Origin: Chlamydoabsidia padenii
Taxonomy: Eukaryota > Mucoromycota > Mucoromycetes > Mucorales > Cunninghamellaceae
DNA length: 64,000 nt
Assembly (NCBI GenBank): GCA_025330725.1
Contig: JAIWND010000003.1
Location: 1,426,001 to 1,490,000, forward strand
Reading direction: 5' to 3'
This document shows, one piece after another, positions 35,238 to 46,869 of the stretch (the stretch's first letter is position 1; the number at the start of each line of letters is the position of its first letter). Position numbers and translations under genes: made by a program. Under the pieces are notes generated by a model that worked only from the letters and a program-made list of their open reading frames with translations, was not told where the DNA came from and searched no databases.

Positions 35238-36593
35238 AGACTGACGATCAAATCACTATTGATGCTGCTGAAGCAATCAAGAAATACAATGTGGGGATTA
35301 AATGTGCCACCATTACTCCGGATGAAGCTCGTGTGGAAGGTAAGGAACGCCCATCAGAGAATACCAGAAAAGGAAATGATGTACTAACATAATGATATCT
35401 CAATGACAGAATTCAAGTTGAAGCAAATGTGGCGATCTCCCAATGGTACTATCCGTAATATCCTGAACGGTACTGTTTTCCGTGAACCTATCATTTTGAA
35501 CAACATTCCTCGTATTGTACCCGGTTGGAAGGAACCTATTGTGATTGGTCGACATGCCTTTGGTGATCAAGTAAGCCATACACCATTCATTCACTGACTG
35601 ACTCATATTCACTTTTATATTATTATTATAGTACCGATCTACTGATTTCGTCACTGACAAGGCCGGGTCTTTTGAAATGACCTTTACTCCCGCTGATGGC
35701 AGTGCTCCTCAACAATTCAAGATTTACGATTTCCCTGCCAACGGTGGTGTTGGTCTCGCCATGTACAACACCAACGACTCGATCCGTGGATTCGCCCACA
35801 GCTGCTTCCAAATGGCTCTCTCCAAGCAAATGCCTCTGTATATGAGCACCAAGAACACCATCCTTAAGAAATACGATGGTCGCTTCAAGGATATCTTTCA
35901 AGCCATTTATGAACAAGATTACCGCAAGGAATTCGAATCGGCCAACTTGTGGTATGAACATCGTTTGATCGATGATATGGTGGCTCAAGCACTTAAATCA
36001 AAGGGTGGGTTTGTATGGGCTTGCAAGAACTATGATGGGGATGTACAATCTGATATCTTGGCTCAGGGGTATGGATCTCTTGGTTTGATGACATCTGTTT
36101 TGGTTACTCCTGATGGTAAGACATTGGAGGCCGAAGCTGCTCATGGTACTGTCACTCGTCATTATCGTGAATACCAAAAGGTAAAAAAGAAGAAAATGGT
36201 TGGGTGGGTGGTGGCTGGATTTTAATGTTATTGTTGCTGTTTTTCTATTAGGGAAATCCTACATCTACCAACCCCATTGCTAGTATCTTTGCCTGGTCTC
36301 GTGGTTTGGCTCATCGTGCCAAATTGGATCAAAATCAATCTTTGGCTACTTTTACTGATCAATTGGAAGCCGCCTGTATCAATACTGTGCAAAACGATAA
36401 TATCATGACCAAGGATTTGGCTTTGGCTATTCATGGAAAAGAGTAAGTTGGAAATGAAGGCTTGTTAGGTAGGACTCACACTCATCTCTCTCTCTCTCTC
36501 TCTCTCTCTATTAGCCTTCGAACCGAACATTATGTCACCACCGCCGAATTCATGCAACATGTTACTGACAACCTTAATAAGCTCCGAAACTAG
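34935..36593 (+). CDS. IDP1: NADP-dependent isocitrate dehydrogenase, probably mitochondrial
   Basis: Converts isocitrate to 2-oxoglutarate with NADPH production. Six exons: 34935-35166, about 35240-35341, 35409-35570, 35632-36180, 36252-36443 and 36515-36593. The N-terminus ([17 protein letters not shown]) is Arg/Ser/Leu-rich without acids, a likely mitochondrial presequence. Family signatures: [64 protein letters not shown] (metal-binding Asp residues) and [19 protein letters not shown]. Length after joining is about 430 residues, normal for the dimeric NADP enzyme. Intron 1 carries a long TA microsatellite (35207-35234) and intron 5 a CT microsatellite polypyrimidine tract (36485-36510). 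AAATAAATT near 36683 may be the polyadenylation signal. Confidence 0.95.
36485..36510 (+). repeat. CT microsatellite at IDP1 intron 5 3' end
   Basis: (CT)n run immediately upstream of the ATTAG acceptor for the final exon. Confidence 0.85.
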
Positions 36594-36996
36594 AATCAGC
36601 CCATTGTATGGTCTCTCCCTTGTATTATCACATTTCACCTTTGTAGCTATTTAGACTTTATCCACCACTCTTTTACACATATAAATAAATTGACTTTATC
36701 CACTTTAACACATGTTGATGATTTCAACATTCGGTTTTTTTTTTTTTTTTTAATACTGGGACTAGTACAAAAGTGGGAAAAGACTGGTAGATAAGGGAAA
36801 AAGTGGGATCATTTTATTTTTGTAAAGAAGAAATGAAAACGGAAGGGGGGGGATTGAGTCTTACCAAGAAAAAATATCGCTCATGCAAACGGGGTTTGTA
36901 ATAGCCTTCCCTACTGAACCCGAGATCACTCCTAAAATAAGATACACGTTTTTATTTACAGATAGGATATATAGAAGAGGGAGGAGATATGCATGT
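36594..36996. other. Intergenic between convergent genes
   Basis: Contains the 3' flank of the isocitrate dehydrogenase and of the DUF1752 gene. Poly-T at 36736-36751. Nothing else recognised. Confidence 0.6.
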
Positions 36997-37945
36997 TTAA
37001 AAAGTGGTATGATGATGATTCTTTTTTGAATGATTGATCAGCCAAGTAAAAGGAAGTAATGATTGATACATGACCCAAGTAGCCAAAAGAGAAGTTAATG
37101 ATTTCGTCATGGAAAGAAAGATCAAAAAGATAGGAGGATCTCGTTCCGATCGGTTTGGCCGGAAATAAGAGGATATCCATTGAGTTGATTTCTTTGTCGT
37201 AAAGTGAAAAAGGTCTACCAACATAGAGATTAATGCATCATCGTCTTCGTCGTCTTCGTCGTCTTCGGGCCAATAATAAGTATGTGGACTTTTCCGTACG
37301 ATGGGTGATTCAGGGAGATATTCTAATTCTTGTATGTCGGGATTGAATCGCACCGTACTTGTGCCTGGCTCTGAACATGTTTTGGACCAGGGGCGATAAG
37401 GTGGTAAGGAGATAGGTTGCTTTTTAAGGACGGATTTTATGCCTTTGAGTGGTGGTGTGGGTGGGAATGTCAAGGAGGGAGTGGTGGTATATAATGGTCC
37501 GTATAACCCTAATGAAAGTGGGGGAAAAAAAAAACATAACGTTTGAGATGGTTTGTTTGTTTGTTGTGTGTAACGTGCTTACATGTGATATCGGATTCCT
37601 TTTGCCTATATAGCCAAATAGGGAAACGAGAGAGGGGGGAATGATCAGTTTTTTTTTTTTTTTTTCTCAAGGTACTGGAAGGTTTATTACTTACCAATTC
37701 ACAGCAGAAGGATTGATTTGGCGATTGGATCTACCAAGTTGGTGTGTACATATCTTTGCCATTTGTCTCCATACTGCATTTTCATATCGAATCAATTTAT
37801 CTTGCTCGACTTGGTATGCTTTACTACTGTCTTGTTGTTTTCGTTTGCCTTGTAAACGTTGTTTTTTGATTTCATGGTGGGCTTGGATAATATCGTTTAC
37901 ATCCCAATCGTGGGCTAAATAGTCAACACATATACAAGCAGTCAT
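36997..37945 (-). CDS. DUF1752 (AreA GATA-like) domain protein, Reg1/Hex2-like
   Basis: Start ATG 37943-37945. The first exon has LAHDWDVNDIIQAHHEIKK and the WRQMAKI helix, and the join of exons 1-3 gives NWQKESDITWLYGPL, the hallmark of the DUF1752 region found in Reg1-type protein phosphatase 1 regulators and some AreA-related proteins. Exon 3 contains KGIKSVLKK, STVRFNPDIQELEYLPESP (an RVxF-like segment that could bind PP1, though a basic residue before Val is missing), then an Asp/Glu run at about 37240-37262 and a hydrophobic C-terminal part with a possible membrane segment (SLLATWVMYQSLLPFTWL). Stop at 36997. By family, Reg1 directs PP1 to Snf1 in glucose repression; whether this protein does so is inference. 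Confidence 0.6.
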
Positions 37946-39003
37946 TATTTCTTTTTTCGTAAAGTTAAAAAAAGGGAAAAGAGGAATGGAGAAAGTGTCT
38001 TTTATATATAGTTTTTTTTCCCCCTTCTCTTTGTTTATCTATTTACACATTTTCACACCAGATAAACATGTTGTGACATATCGGAACGGGCGATCACTCG
38101 CTTCTTTCTCCCACACCCGATTCTTCTGTGTAAGCTGCACGGACCTCTTTCTTTAGACTGTGTTTATGAAACGTATTATCAATCAGGAAAACAAACTAGG
38201 GAGTATGCACGTGTACTCTTTTCCCATTGTGTTACTTGAACTTTTCTAATTTAATGAAAACGGGAATTGAATTTATTGCCAAGTGACAGTAGAGTCATTC
38301 TTAACTTTCCTTTTTCCCTGAGGCGCTTGTTTCAGAGATCCAAAGGAGTAGGTGGGTTCAAATCCCGCTTTCATGCACATAAAATAAACTCCGGTGGAAA
38401 AAAAAAGATGTGTCACATACATTGTTGACGCCAAAAAGATGTTGTCTGCCAATATCAGGTGGATGGTTTTCAAGTATCCCTTTTGTTCGTTTCTTTGCAT
38501 TCAGTATTTGGCTTGACAGATTGCATAAATATCAAATCAGTAGAGACCTTATGTATTTTGCAAAGTTCATATTTTGCAAAAAAAAAAAAAAAGCAACTAA
38601 AAACTAAAATCTAAATATATCTGGGTTAAAAACTGACTCACCCAAAAAGAGGTTGCATCAAACGTTGAAAAAAAGCAACGGCTGCATTTTTTGACCGTTT
38701 GATGCAACCCCGTTTAAGAACGAAACCGGAGGTCGAATTAGGTCCTAACAGGACTTCCGTTACTCAAAGAACCCCAAAACCAAAATCGGAATTAAATTTT
38801 AAACTTTACATCCCGCCAATTATGCAAAATAGTAAATTGAGATTCCGCCTTTCTTTTTAGTAGAAAGTAACTTTATTATTTAGAATTAGCTTGTGTATAT
38901 GATACAAAAGGTTCTACAGTGGCAATGATAAATATATATATATATAATACTAATATGTAAGATGATACAGAATATGAAAGAAAAGGAAAGTGATTAAGCT
39001 AAT
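37946..39003. other. Intergenic with two motif copies and a perfect hairpin
   Basis: CGGGAATTGAA (38261-38271) and TTCAAATCCCG (38357-38367) lie 315-420 bp upstream of the DUF1752 gene. A 14-bp perfect inverted repeat lies at 38651-38709. No gene supported. Confidence 0.6.
38651..38709. repeat. Perfect 14-bp inverted repeat (hairpin)
   Basis: GGTTGCATCAAACG at 38651-38664 and its exact complement CGTTTGATGCAACC at 38696-38709, 31-nt spacer. Could be a terminator-like structure, a MITE fragment, or a small RNA hairpin. Confidence 0.8.
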
Positions 39004-40775
39004 CTAAGGTGTATTAGGATCCATTTTTTCAGTAGAAGGAGGAGAATAATCTTGTTGGTAATCATCAGAGCGACCAATAGCATCATCAGCAATATCATTA
39101 CGATCATTCTTTCCATGAATCCAATAAAAGAGAGGTGCACAAATACCCATGGCAGCAGCGACACCGGTATAAAGCCAAGTCAGTTTGGGATCCACCGCCA
39201 CCGACACCAGAGCAAAACCCAAGACTGAGGCCAGACAGTTTGTGAACAAGAAGAGAGCCATGACCAACGACTTCATTTTAGCAGGCGCCTTTTTGAAAGC
39301 ATATTCCAGACCAGTGATAGAAGCAAAGATTTCCGAGATACCAATCAAGACATACGCAGGAATCGCCAAGGCCACAGTAACATCATTCTTGCGTCCATCA
39401 GGATGATCATAATAAGGCGGCTGGCGATAAATGTGTGATTGGATGATGGCACAGTAAGCCATGGCCACTGAAGCAAACACGAATCCAAACGTCATACGCA
39501 TAATAGGTCGCAAAGGCATATGGAGTCGTCTGAAGGCAGGATAAATTAGACTGTCAAACACGGGAATGGCAATGATCAAGGTGAGAGGATTGATGTTTTG
39601 CAAAATATCGTTAGGAACATCACCGGTTTGCATGGTCGCCGTCATGGAGATGAGATTGTTGGTCATTTGAGAGTAGCATAACCAGTAGATGGGGAACCAG
39701 CAAAACACAGCACATGCTCGAAAAGTACGGCGCAATTCATCGACAAACACATCGTCCCATGTTGCTTTAGCGGCCAAGTCGGGATGATGGATCAACAAGT
39801 GGGATGGTTTAGCAGCTTCCAGGCCTTGACCGAATGATACCTTGAGCACCTTGAACACTTCGATAAAGATACTGCCCCGAGGAGGATTTTGCACATATTG
39901 GTTCTTGCCCGCCACCACGGTGATAATACCAGGAATAAACATCAATGTAGGCAAGAGGTACGCCGACCAGAATCCCACATACTTTTCCAAAGACGTGGTA
40001 GCAATTGCAGATAAGGAGCCGACATTGATCCCCCAATAAAACATGTTGAAGAGTTTTTGGTAAGTTGCTTGAGGAGTCACAATCACACGCTCGCCCGTCT
40101 TGGCCAATGTCTTGACATAGGGATTTTGAGACCGGTATTGTTCAGCCACCAATGGAGACACGTTTGATTTGATTCCACCTGTGCCGAGACCAATGACAAT
40201 GATGGCTACCACGAATCCAGGAAAGGCCGCACCGCTTTGAATGGCTGCAGGAATAGACGACAGGGTCAAGATGAGGAGACCGACAAAGTAGATGATGGAG
40301 AAGTAGAGAATGGATTTGTATTTGCCCAAGTAACTGTCAGCAACTATTGCACCGATGATGGGAGTAATGTAGCACCAGAATTGGAAGAAGGTGGTCAATG
40401 CTGTGGCTGTTTGTTGTCCCTTTCCACTATACAAAAAATAATAATAATAAAGAGTAAGTATCATTTTGTTTACTACCTCCTCTTTTTTTTTTTTTTTGTA
40501 ACTTACAGAGCACCAGGTTGACTAGCTGGGTATGAAGGAGGATCAGGGAATTGGATATAGTTCTGGAAGGGACCACTGAGACCATAATAAGTAAACCGTT
40601 CACAGAATTCAATCAGGATGACAAGAAGTGCTGCCTTGGGAATAGTATCAGATGTTTCACGTAATTCGGCCCAATCTTGTTCGGTAGGTGCAGGATAACC
40701 ATCAGAGTTGACATCGTTCACCAATTCTTCAGACACCGATACCGTAAAGTCCTGTTCTTTCTTTTCTTGATCCAT
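39004..40775 (-). CDS. PTR2: PTR2/POT-family proton-coupled peptide transporter
   Basis: Imports di- and tripeptides with protons. Two exons: start ATG at 40773-40775 (MDQEKKEQDF) to about 40507, then about 40433 to the stop at 39004. The N-terminal signature EFCERFTYYGLSGPF contains the conserved ExxERFxYYG motif, and FNMFYWGINVGSLSA matches the second POT signature (FYxxIN). About 12 hydrophobic segments follow in the expected places, with a large loop of roughly 80 residues between segments 6 and 7, as in fungal PTR2. The C-terminus is polar (DAIGRSDDYQQDY). Length about 570 residues is normal. TTTCAAATCCCG is about 355 bp upstream; poly-A/T rich leader between. Confidence 0.93.
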
Positions 40776-41703
40776 AAAATTGACCAGCAATAAAAAGTTA
40801 AATAGTAGTGTAGAAAGTTGTGTTTGTAAAAAAAGTATCAAATCAAGAGGGAAAAAAAGAGTAACTCGTGATTTGCCTTTTATAAATAAAATAAAATAAA
40901 AAAAAGAAGCGGAAAGAAAAAAGAAACAATGGAAAAAGGTGACATCGAACGACTTTTTTTTCCCCGCTCCATCAAAAACCAACGACATGGAAAGAATTGA
41001 GAACAGCGTGGTGCACCAATCACAGAGCTAACCACAACCTGCCATTTTGTTTCCTGTCCAATGGTTCGTGGAAATCATTATCACGGCAGGTAGTTCACTG
41101 GCCATGATTCTCATTATATAAAGTATGTTTTCAAATCCCGTCGCCGGAGATATGTTGACAGTTTTGGCACTATCCGTTTTTTTACCACATGTGACCCATG
41201 CGCGTAGAGGAATAAAGTAAATTAATTGTTATTATGAGAGGGTTCAAGTGTATCATTTAATATAGTATGAAAGCAGTCAGCAAGGACCTTGACAACCAGC
41301 TAAAAGGTGCTATGTATTTCTATTTGGCAACCATCACACAAGACAAATCGCCCAGAATTTTTGTACTTTTACCTTTGTCAATGATTTAAATCCTATAAAA
41401 GAGATTCGATATGTATATAAAGTATCCTAAAAGTCTCATGCTTAAATACGGGTGCGAATATAAAAGTGATCGATTCAAGCTTTATTTTCTTGTCATCTAG
41501 GGCGAGTCGGTTCTTAGATCGATGTCTTTAAAGTTGTCACTGGGTAGTGAGATGAATTAAAAAACAAGTGCACGTACCAATGAATGAAATAAAAAGTTTA
41601 TTATCTTTGAGTAACTTGAATTTTTCGTCGAATAAGCGGAGAATAAAATGTCAGTTAGCGTTTTGCGGAGGAAGATATGATGTGTAACTTTTTAACTCAC
41701 CTT
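40776..41703. other. Intergenic, PTR2 promoter and Fanzor 3' flank
   Basis: No gene supported. Contains the motif TTTCAAATCCCG at 41129-41140 and TATA-like AAATAAAATAAAATAAAA near 40884-40902 close to the PTR2 start. The right half lies at the 3' end of the second Fanzor, where a guide RNA would be expected, but no structure was identified. Confidence 0.5.
41129..41140. promoter_or_regulatory. Recurrent promoter motif TTTCAAATCCCG
   Basis: Exact 12-base form, identical to the copy upstream of RPL7 at 56021-56032. About 355 bp upstream of PTR2. Confidence 0.5.
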
Positions 41704-44700
41704 CTAAGAGACCCATCTCGCCTCAGAGGACGGGGAGCCGAGAGTGTTCCCATACCAGGAAGGACGCGGCCCAAAAAGATGTTTAGCTAATACATTATCT
41801 GTTGTTGTTGTTGTTGATGATGATGTTGAGAAAGCAGGATACGCCACATTTGTGGCAGCCAGATGTATACCAATTTTAATGATGTTAATGGCAGCATTTG
41901 CATCTCGACCACGAAGTGAGTATCCATGCTTTCTTCCAAAGCAATCGGGGTTGATACAATGGACGACACCAAGGTTGGCGCGACCGTTCCGACGCTTTGG
42001 ATGCTGGACACGACTATCACAAAGACAGCATAGTTTGGATGACAAGTATTCGTTTGTGTTGATCAATTTTGTATTTGATTTCGAATACAATGCCATTTGT
42101 AGCCGATCCGTACTTCTTCTTTCTTGCCCATGGATTTTTGAACCAAAACCACGACCATCATCGCCATTATGAATGGTGGTAGGTGCAGTGATTTTTTTCC
42201 CTTTCCCTTTCCATTTTTCAGCCGTAGCAGGAGCAGCAAGGGAAGCAGAAGTAGTAGCAGTAGGAGCACAAGAAGAAGAGGAAGAGGAAGAGGAAGAAGG
42301 AGCAGCCTTTATGATCTGACTAGCGACGGTGGTGTACGCCTTGTCACGAAAAGGCAGCACACCGTTCTTTATCTTCTTCATCCAGGGCGGTTGGTGATAA
42401 AATTGTGTCAAAATGTCTCTTGATTGTCGATATAGAAAAGTTTATCAATGAGCACCTCACCTACATTGTCGGTTTTGATTTTTCCCCCAGTTCCGACAAA
42501 TGTTTTTCCACCACCAAGACATTATCGTTCTTCTTCTTTTCACCTTGCAGCTTGATTCGGTTTTGCCAGATCCGGGCTTTACTGATGATGGACTTGACCG
42601 ATATTTCCTTCTTGACAAACTTCAGAACTTTTTTTCTTGCATCTTTTTTGTTGTCGAGATGTTGTTCCAAAACTGCATACTTGTTAGAAAGTAAGAGGTA
42701 CGTCCCTGCTTGTTCCGAGTTCATAATCACCGCCGACGCCATGGTCTTAACACCAGGATCGACGCCAATATACTTGCTTCCAACTCGTAGGTAGCCATCA
42801 ACAGTAGTTTCACAAGAAGAAGTAGTATCAACGAATTTTTTTACCATTGATGTTGTTGTAGATCACCGCTTTCTTCTTGTTAGCTACATCAATGTCAGCA
42901 TATACATCAATAACTTGACGGTATATGCGATTCAAAGATGCTTTGTTGATTTTCCGCTTTTCGATACATACTTTTTTTATCTTCCATGAGCTGACTGCTG
43001 GGTGATTCACGAAAAGACTTGACAATGTTGAAGATCTGTTGATTATTGTCTTTGATAGTCTTTTGCAAACCAGGTACGGGCGCCTTGATACCTTTTAGTC
43101 GTGCATAAAGGTTGTTGGTTTCTTGTTTCAAAGCGGCCATGTCGTCCCAGTCTTTTTGTTTGTCAGCTTGCTGTCGATGTGCTTTGTGATCAACCGTCGA
43201 AGAAGCAAATGGATGAGAAGATTCCTTTTTGTTATAAGTCACTTGAAGATGGATGATGCCAGAAGATGTAATGATGATCTTGTTATCGAATTCAACTTTT
43301 CTTTTGGCACACAATCCTTCAACCGCTTGCATATCAATACATGTTTCGAAAACGGCTGTAGGATTCGATGAGGCCATTTTCAAACTTGTAATCGAATCAC
43401 CTTGTCTGGTTTTTAATATGCTTGTGTTTTTTTTGTTCGAGTCGTCAACACACCGGGTGAATATATAAAGACCATTGAGACTGATATGGAGAGCATGTAG
43501 TGTGCCCAGAGAAGGTTCAGGTGTCATTTTACGTGAGTATCGAACATAACCAGTGGATTGCAGCACCGCGTTACACATATCGATAATGTGAAGGTTTATT
43601 GATACATGACTATCAGTCTCGGCTTCATTCACTTCTTTTAAAACAAAACGCCGAAAGAATGTAAAAACCTTGACGATGGGAGCAGTTGACTGTTCGTTTA
43701 TTGCTGGGAAGGTGTCCATAATTTCCTCTTGCGTGAGCGGATCGTCATTTGGTTGTTATCGTAGGTGTTTCATCAAAAATTCACATAAACGATTGATCAT
43801 CGCTGCTCTTGGACGATGCTGAAGATCTGAGGTAGGTGCCGAGGTAGTATCCATTACTTCATCATCCATTGTTTCAGTAGAAGGATTGCCTTGTTCAATA
43901 CGACCATTCTCTTTTTCAATAAGAACATGTTCTTTTCTCATGTTTGCGATTTTGGCTTTCAGATCATTGAGTTCGGTTTCGAGATTTTCCACCTTGGTTT
44001 TTTCATACAAGATTTTTTTCGAATTCTTTTCTTGTGTTTCCAGAGCCGCAATTCCAGTTCTCTCCGATCAACCATAAGTTTTACTATTTGAGACTTCTTT
44101 CCTGCTGGATCCTTTTTTGTCGAGTGAGCACTAAAAAGAAAAGAGTAAACATCAGTACTCTAATTATCTTCATTATAGAATCAGTTGGTTTTCTTTTATT
44201 TACCCTTTAATTCTGTCATAGTATGATTTTTCTCTTTCTGGACACAGATTTATCCGTAACAGCACAGTAATAGCCTTTTTCATAACATAGTTCACCCGGT
44301 TGTCTGCGTGCATATTCATAATGTTGGCTGCCATTATCGTGAATTGAGAAAGAATAAATGGATAATACCCATCAGGTAAGTCATTTAAAAAGCGTGCATC
44401 AAAGTCTTCGTATGGAAGTAAGAACTCTTCATTGGTAACTTTTAAAGATGACATCCCCATGGAAAAAATGACATTTGAGAGGAAGACGTAGACATTTCAG
44501 TGGAAAAAGTTGACATTTGAGAAGATGACGCTTCATCAAGCACTGCGCAGTCCTTTCGTTGTTTTGCACCATAATACTTGTCAAAGAGATGTTCAAGATG
44601 TCGATTTGTAAATGTATCCAATAGTTTTCTTTTTTGAGAATCCGTTCGTGTTTTCATATTCATTAGTCTGTCCTTCATGTCCCGGTTGATGTGAGACAGT

Positions 44701-45415
44701 TTTCTTTCGCATTTTTGTCGGAGATGGGAAGATGGTACAATGTCAGTAACAAATGAATAAGAAGAATGGCTGTCCAAAATATAACAAAGATACATTAGCT
44801 GTCTTTAATAATATATAATTTGATGGATTTACCTGTCAAGGTAGGACTGTGCGATCAGGGGTACCATGATTGACATCTCGTATACTACATCAGAAACAGT
44901 CTTCATCACATCCAAGTATCTTTCTCGCCATTTTGGTCTTCTAATTTTCGTATTTTTCTTGATGGTCTTCACACCTTGGTTCACCTTCATTCGCTTGTTT
45001 CCTCTTAATTTTGGCTGGTCATCTGATTGCTTTCTTGGGTGAGGTTACTTCATCATATACTGCATCAACGTTTTCTGCTACAAACTTTCGCCATTTCACC
45101 TCCAGTGCAGAATAATATTTGACACAGAAGTCCGTCATACTATCTGCAGTCGTAGTTGTTGGCACATCTGCATGTGAAAGAATGACCAGTAAGTAAATTT
45201 ATATATACTTACTCACTCTCCTTTTTACCTCCATCTTCCAGCTTCCCGTTGTATTCATTCCACAAGGCTGCGGATTTTTTATAAACTAAACGAAAACGAG
45301 GTTTCTGTTGATCCTCCTTGTATCTTTCCAATATGACTTCTTTACTTGTGGGGATGTTTTTGTAGGATTTGACAACTTTCTTCAGCTGTTCCTCCAGTCG
45401 GTCCTTGAATGCCAT
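41704..45415 (-). pseudogene. Fanzor (eukaryotic TnpB-like nuclease), relic 2, long N-terminus
   Basis: RNA-guided nuclease relative. Catalytic half, 42847-41704: RuvC-I YIGVDPGVKTM (Asp codon 42760-42758), then RuvC-II NTNEYLSSK (Glu codon 42051-42049), Zn finger LCCLC and HCINPDC, and RuvC-III GRDANAAINI (Asp codon 41904-41902). A stop at 42461 is removed by a plausible intron (about 42457-42416), giving SKPTIDILTQFYHQPPW. So the catalytic module may be open. Upstream the gene is damaged: frame changes near 42840, 42975, 44010-44050, 44455 and 45040, and an in-frame TAA at 43758-43756. Rejoining the frames would give about 1100 residues, with a coiled coil (NLETELNDLKAKIANMRKE) and unknown N-terminal domains, longer than the 600-900 I would expect of most Fanzors. 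A poly-Ser tract (42290-42260) sits inside the C-terminal half. The start at 45415 is the likeliest. Confidence 0.78.
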
Positions 45416-46865
45416 TTTGATGAAATGATCACATCGTCCTGTATACTGGAATGATTATAAAAACTTCGTCCATCGTCCATCCTCAGGTGGAGGGATAGAG
45501 TGAGATGTATTTGACGGGGCAGCGTCTTCATCCATATGTATATATATAAAGTAGAAGGAAGTGGTAGAGAGAGTTTGTTTTTTTAAAAAAAAACAAGAGT
45601 CAATCATGTTTTATATATATTTACTGATGCCGGATGTGATCCTTTTTTTTTCTTATCCTATTTGAACATAATCATTGATATATATATAATAGCAATGTGG
45701 ATTTGATAAATGGCATCTTCGCTTTGTACTCTACTTGACTCTTTCCATTTATTAGTGACACGACGATTCTAATCAACATGGAATCTTGACCGATTGTAAC
45801 TCGAACATGTGAAAAAGTGGAGTAAAAGCAAGCACACATGGTGTTTCTTCCTTTTTTTTTTTTCTATATATTTTTTAATAAAACACATCATCTTTTCTTG
45901 ATCCCTTGCTCGTTGATATTGTCACTCGCAATTAGACTGTTGTGTAGTTTAGTTAATACAGATGAAGAAAAAAAAAAGTAACAGGGACATGATTGTGAGG
46001 AAACGTAATTAAAGTTTTAGAAAAGAGGTGGTGCACGGACATTGTGTAACAATGATCGATGGAGAGGACGATCAAGATGGGAATACAGTCAAGGGTAATA
46101 GATAGATAAATACATACACTAGTAAAGATTTTTTTTCCATTCAAATAGAAACAGTTGCACCACCATCCATCAATAAGTAAAACATGACCTTCTTCATCAA
46201 AACAATAGGATTTGACACTAAGCGGGATATCAACATTATACAGGTTTAGGAATCACTTTTTACTTCTCTTTCGCTTGTTTCTTCTTCTTTACCTTTTTCT
46301 CACATTTAAGATTGATACTACACATCACTGTTTTTCTCTTTCTTGTTTTTTCTTTTGACACATCTCTTCCGTTTTCGAAGAGCAGACATCAAACTTTGAT
46401 TGTGGCCATCAGGTAAAGAAAAAAAAAAAAAGAAAAAGAAAAAAAGAATATTTATACAACCTGTCACTCACACTGGTGGTGGCAATGAAGTAGTCGGCGG
46501 TGGAGGTTTTCCATCAAGATCTCCAATTGGTGCCATTCCTTATCTGTCGGTCATGGTGTTGGGATTGGCCCACCACCTTCTGGTCCTGCAACATCATCAA
46601 AATGGGCTACTCAACCACTACAGGACCCGCGTAGTGTGGTGTTGGGGATTGGGATGATTAAAATATAAAGAATAAAAGAATAAAAGAATATAGTATATCT
46701 AAAAAGTAAAAACGCTAGTGAGTACGATGGAATTCTTCTATACTATTGACATTGCTTGTTCCGTGAACTGCAACATTGTTATAAATAAAAAATCATACTC
46801 TCTGTAAATATACTAGTAACTGGGAATGTTATATAGACAAGGAATAATACATGGGTTTCACCTAT
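45416..46865. other. Repeat-island spacer
   Basis: No gene supported. A + strand frame ending near 46670 contains GVGIGPPPSGPATSS and could be a gene remnant, but no upstream exons are convincing. Confidence 0.4.
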
Positions 46866-46869
46866 AGGG

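Noticed and set aside
38340..38370. GGGTTCAAATCCCGC resembling a tRNA B box
   Set aside because: No A box or cloverleaf upstream; the same core occurs in many promoters, so it fits the motif family better.
46400..46660. Frame with GVGIGPPPSGPATSS near the MULE relic
   Set aside because: Could be a C-terminal exon of a lost gene, but no upstream exon or splice site supports it.
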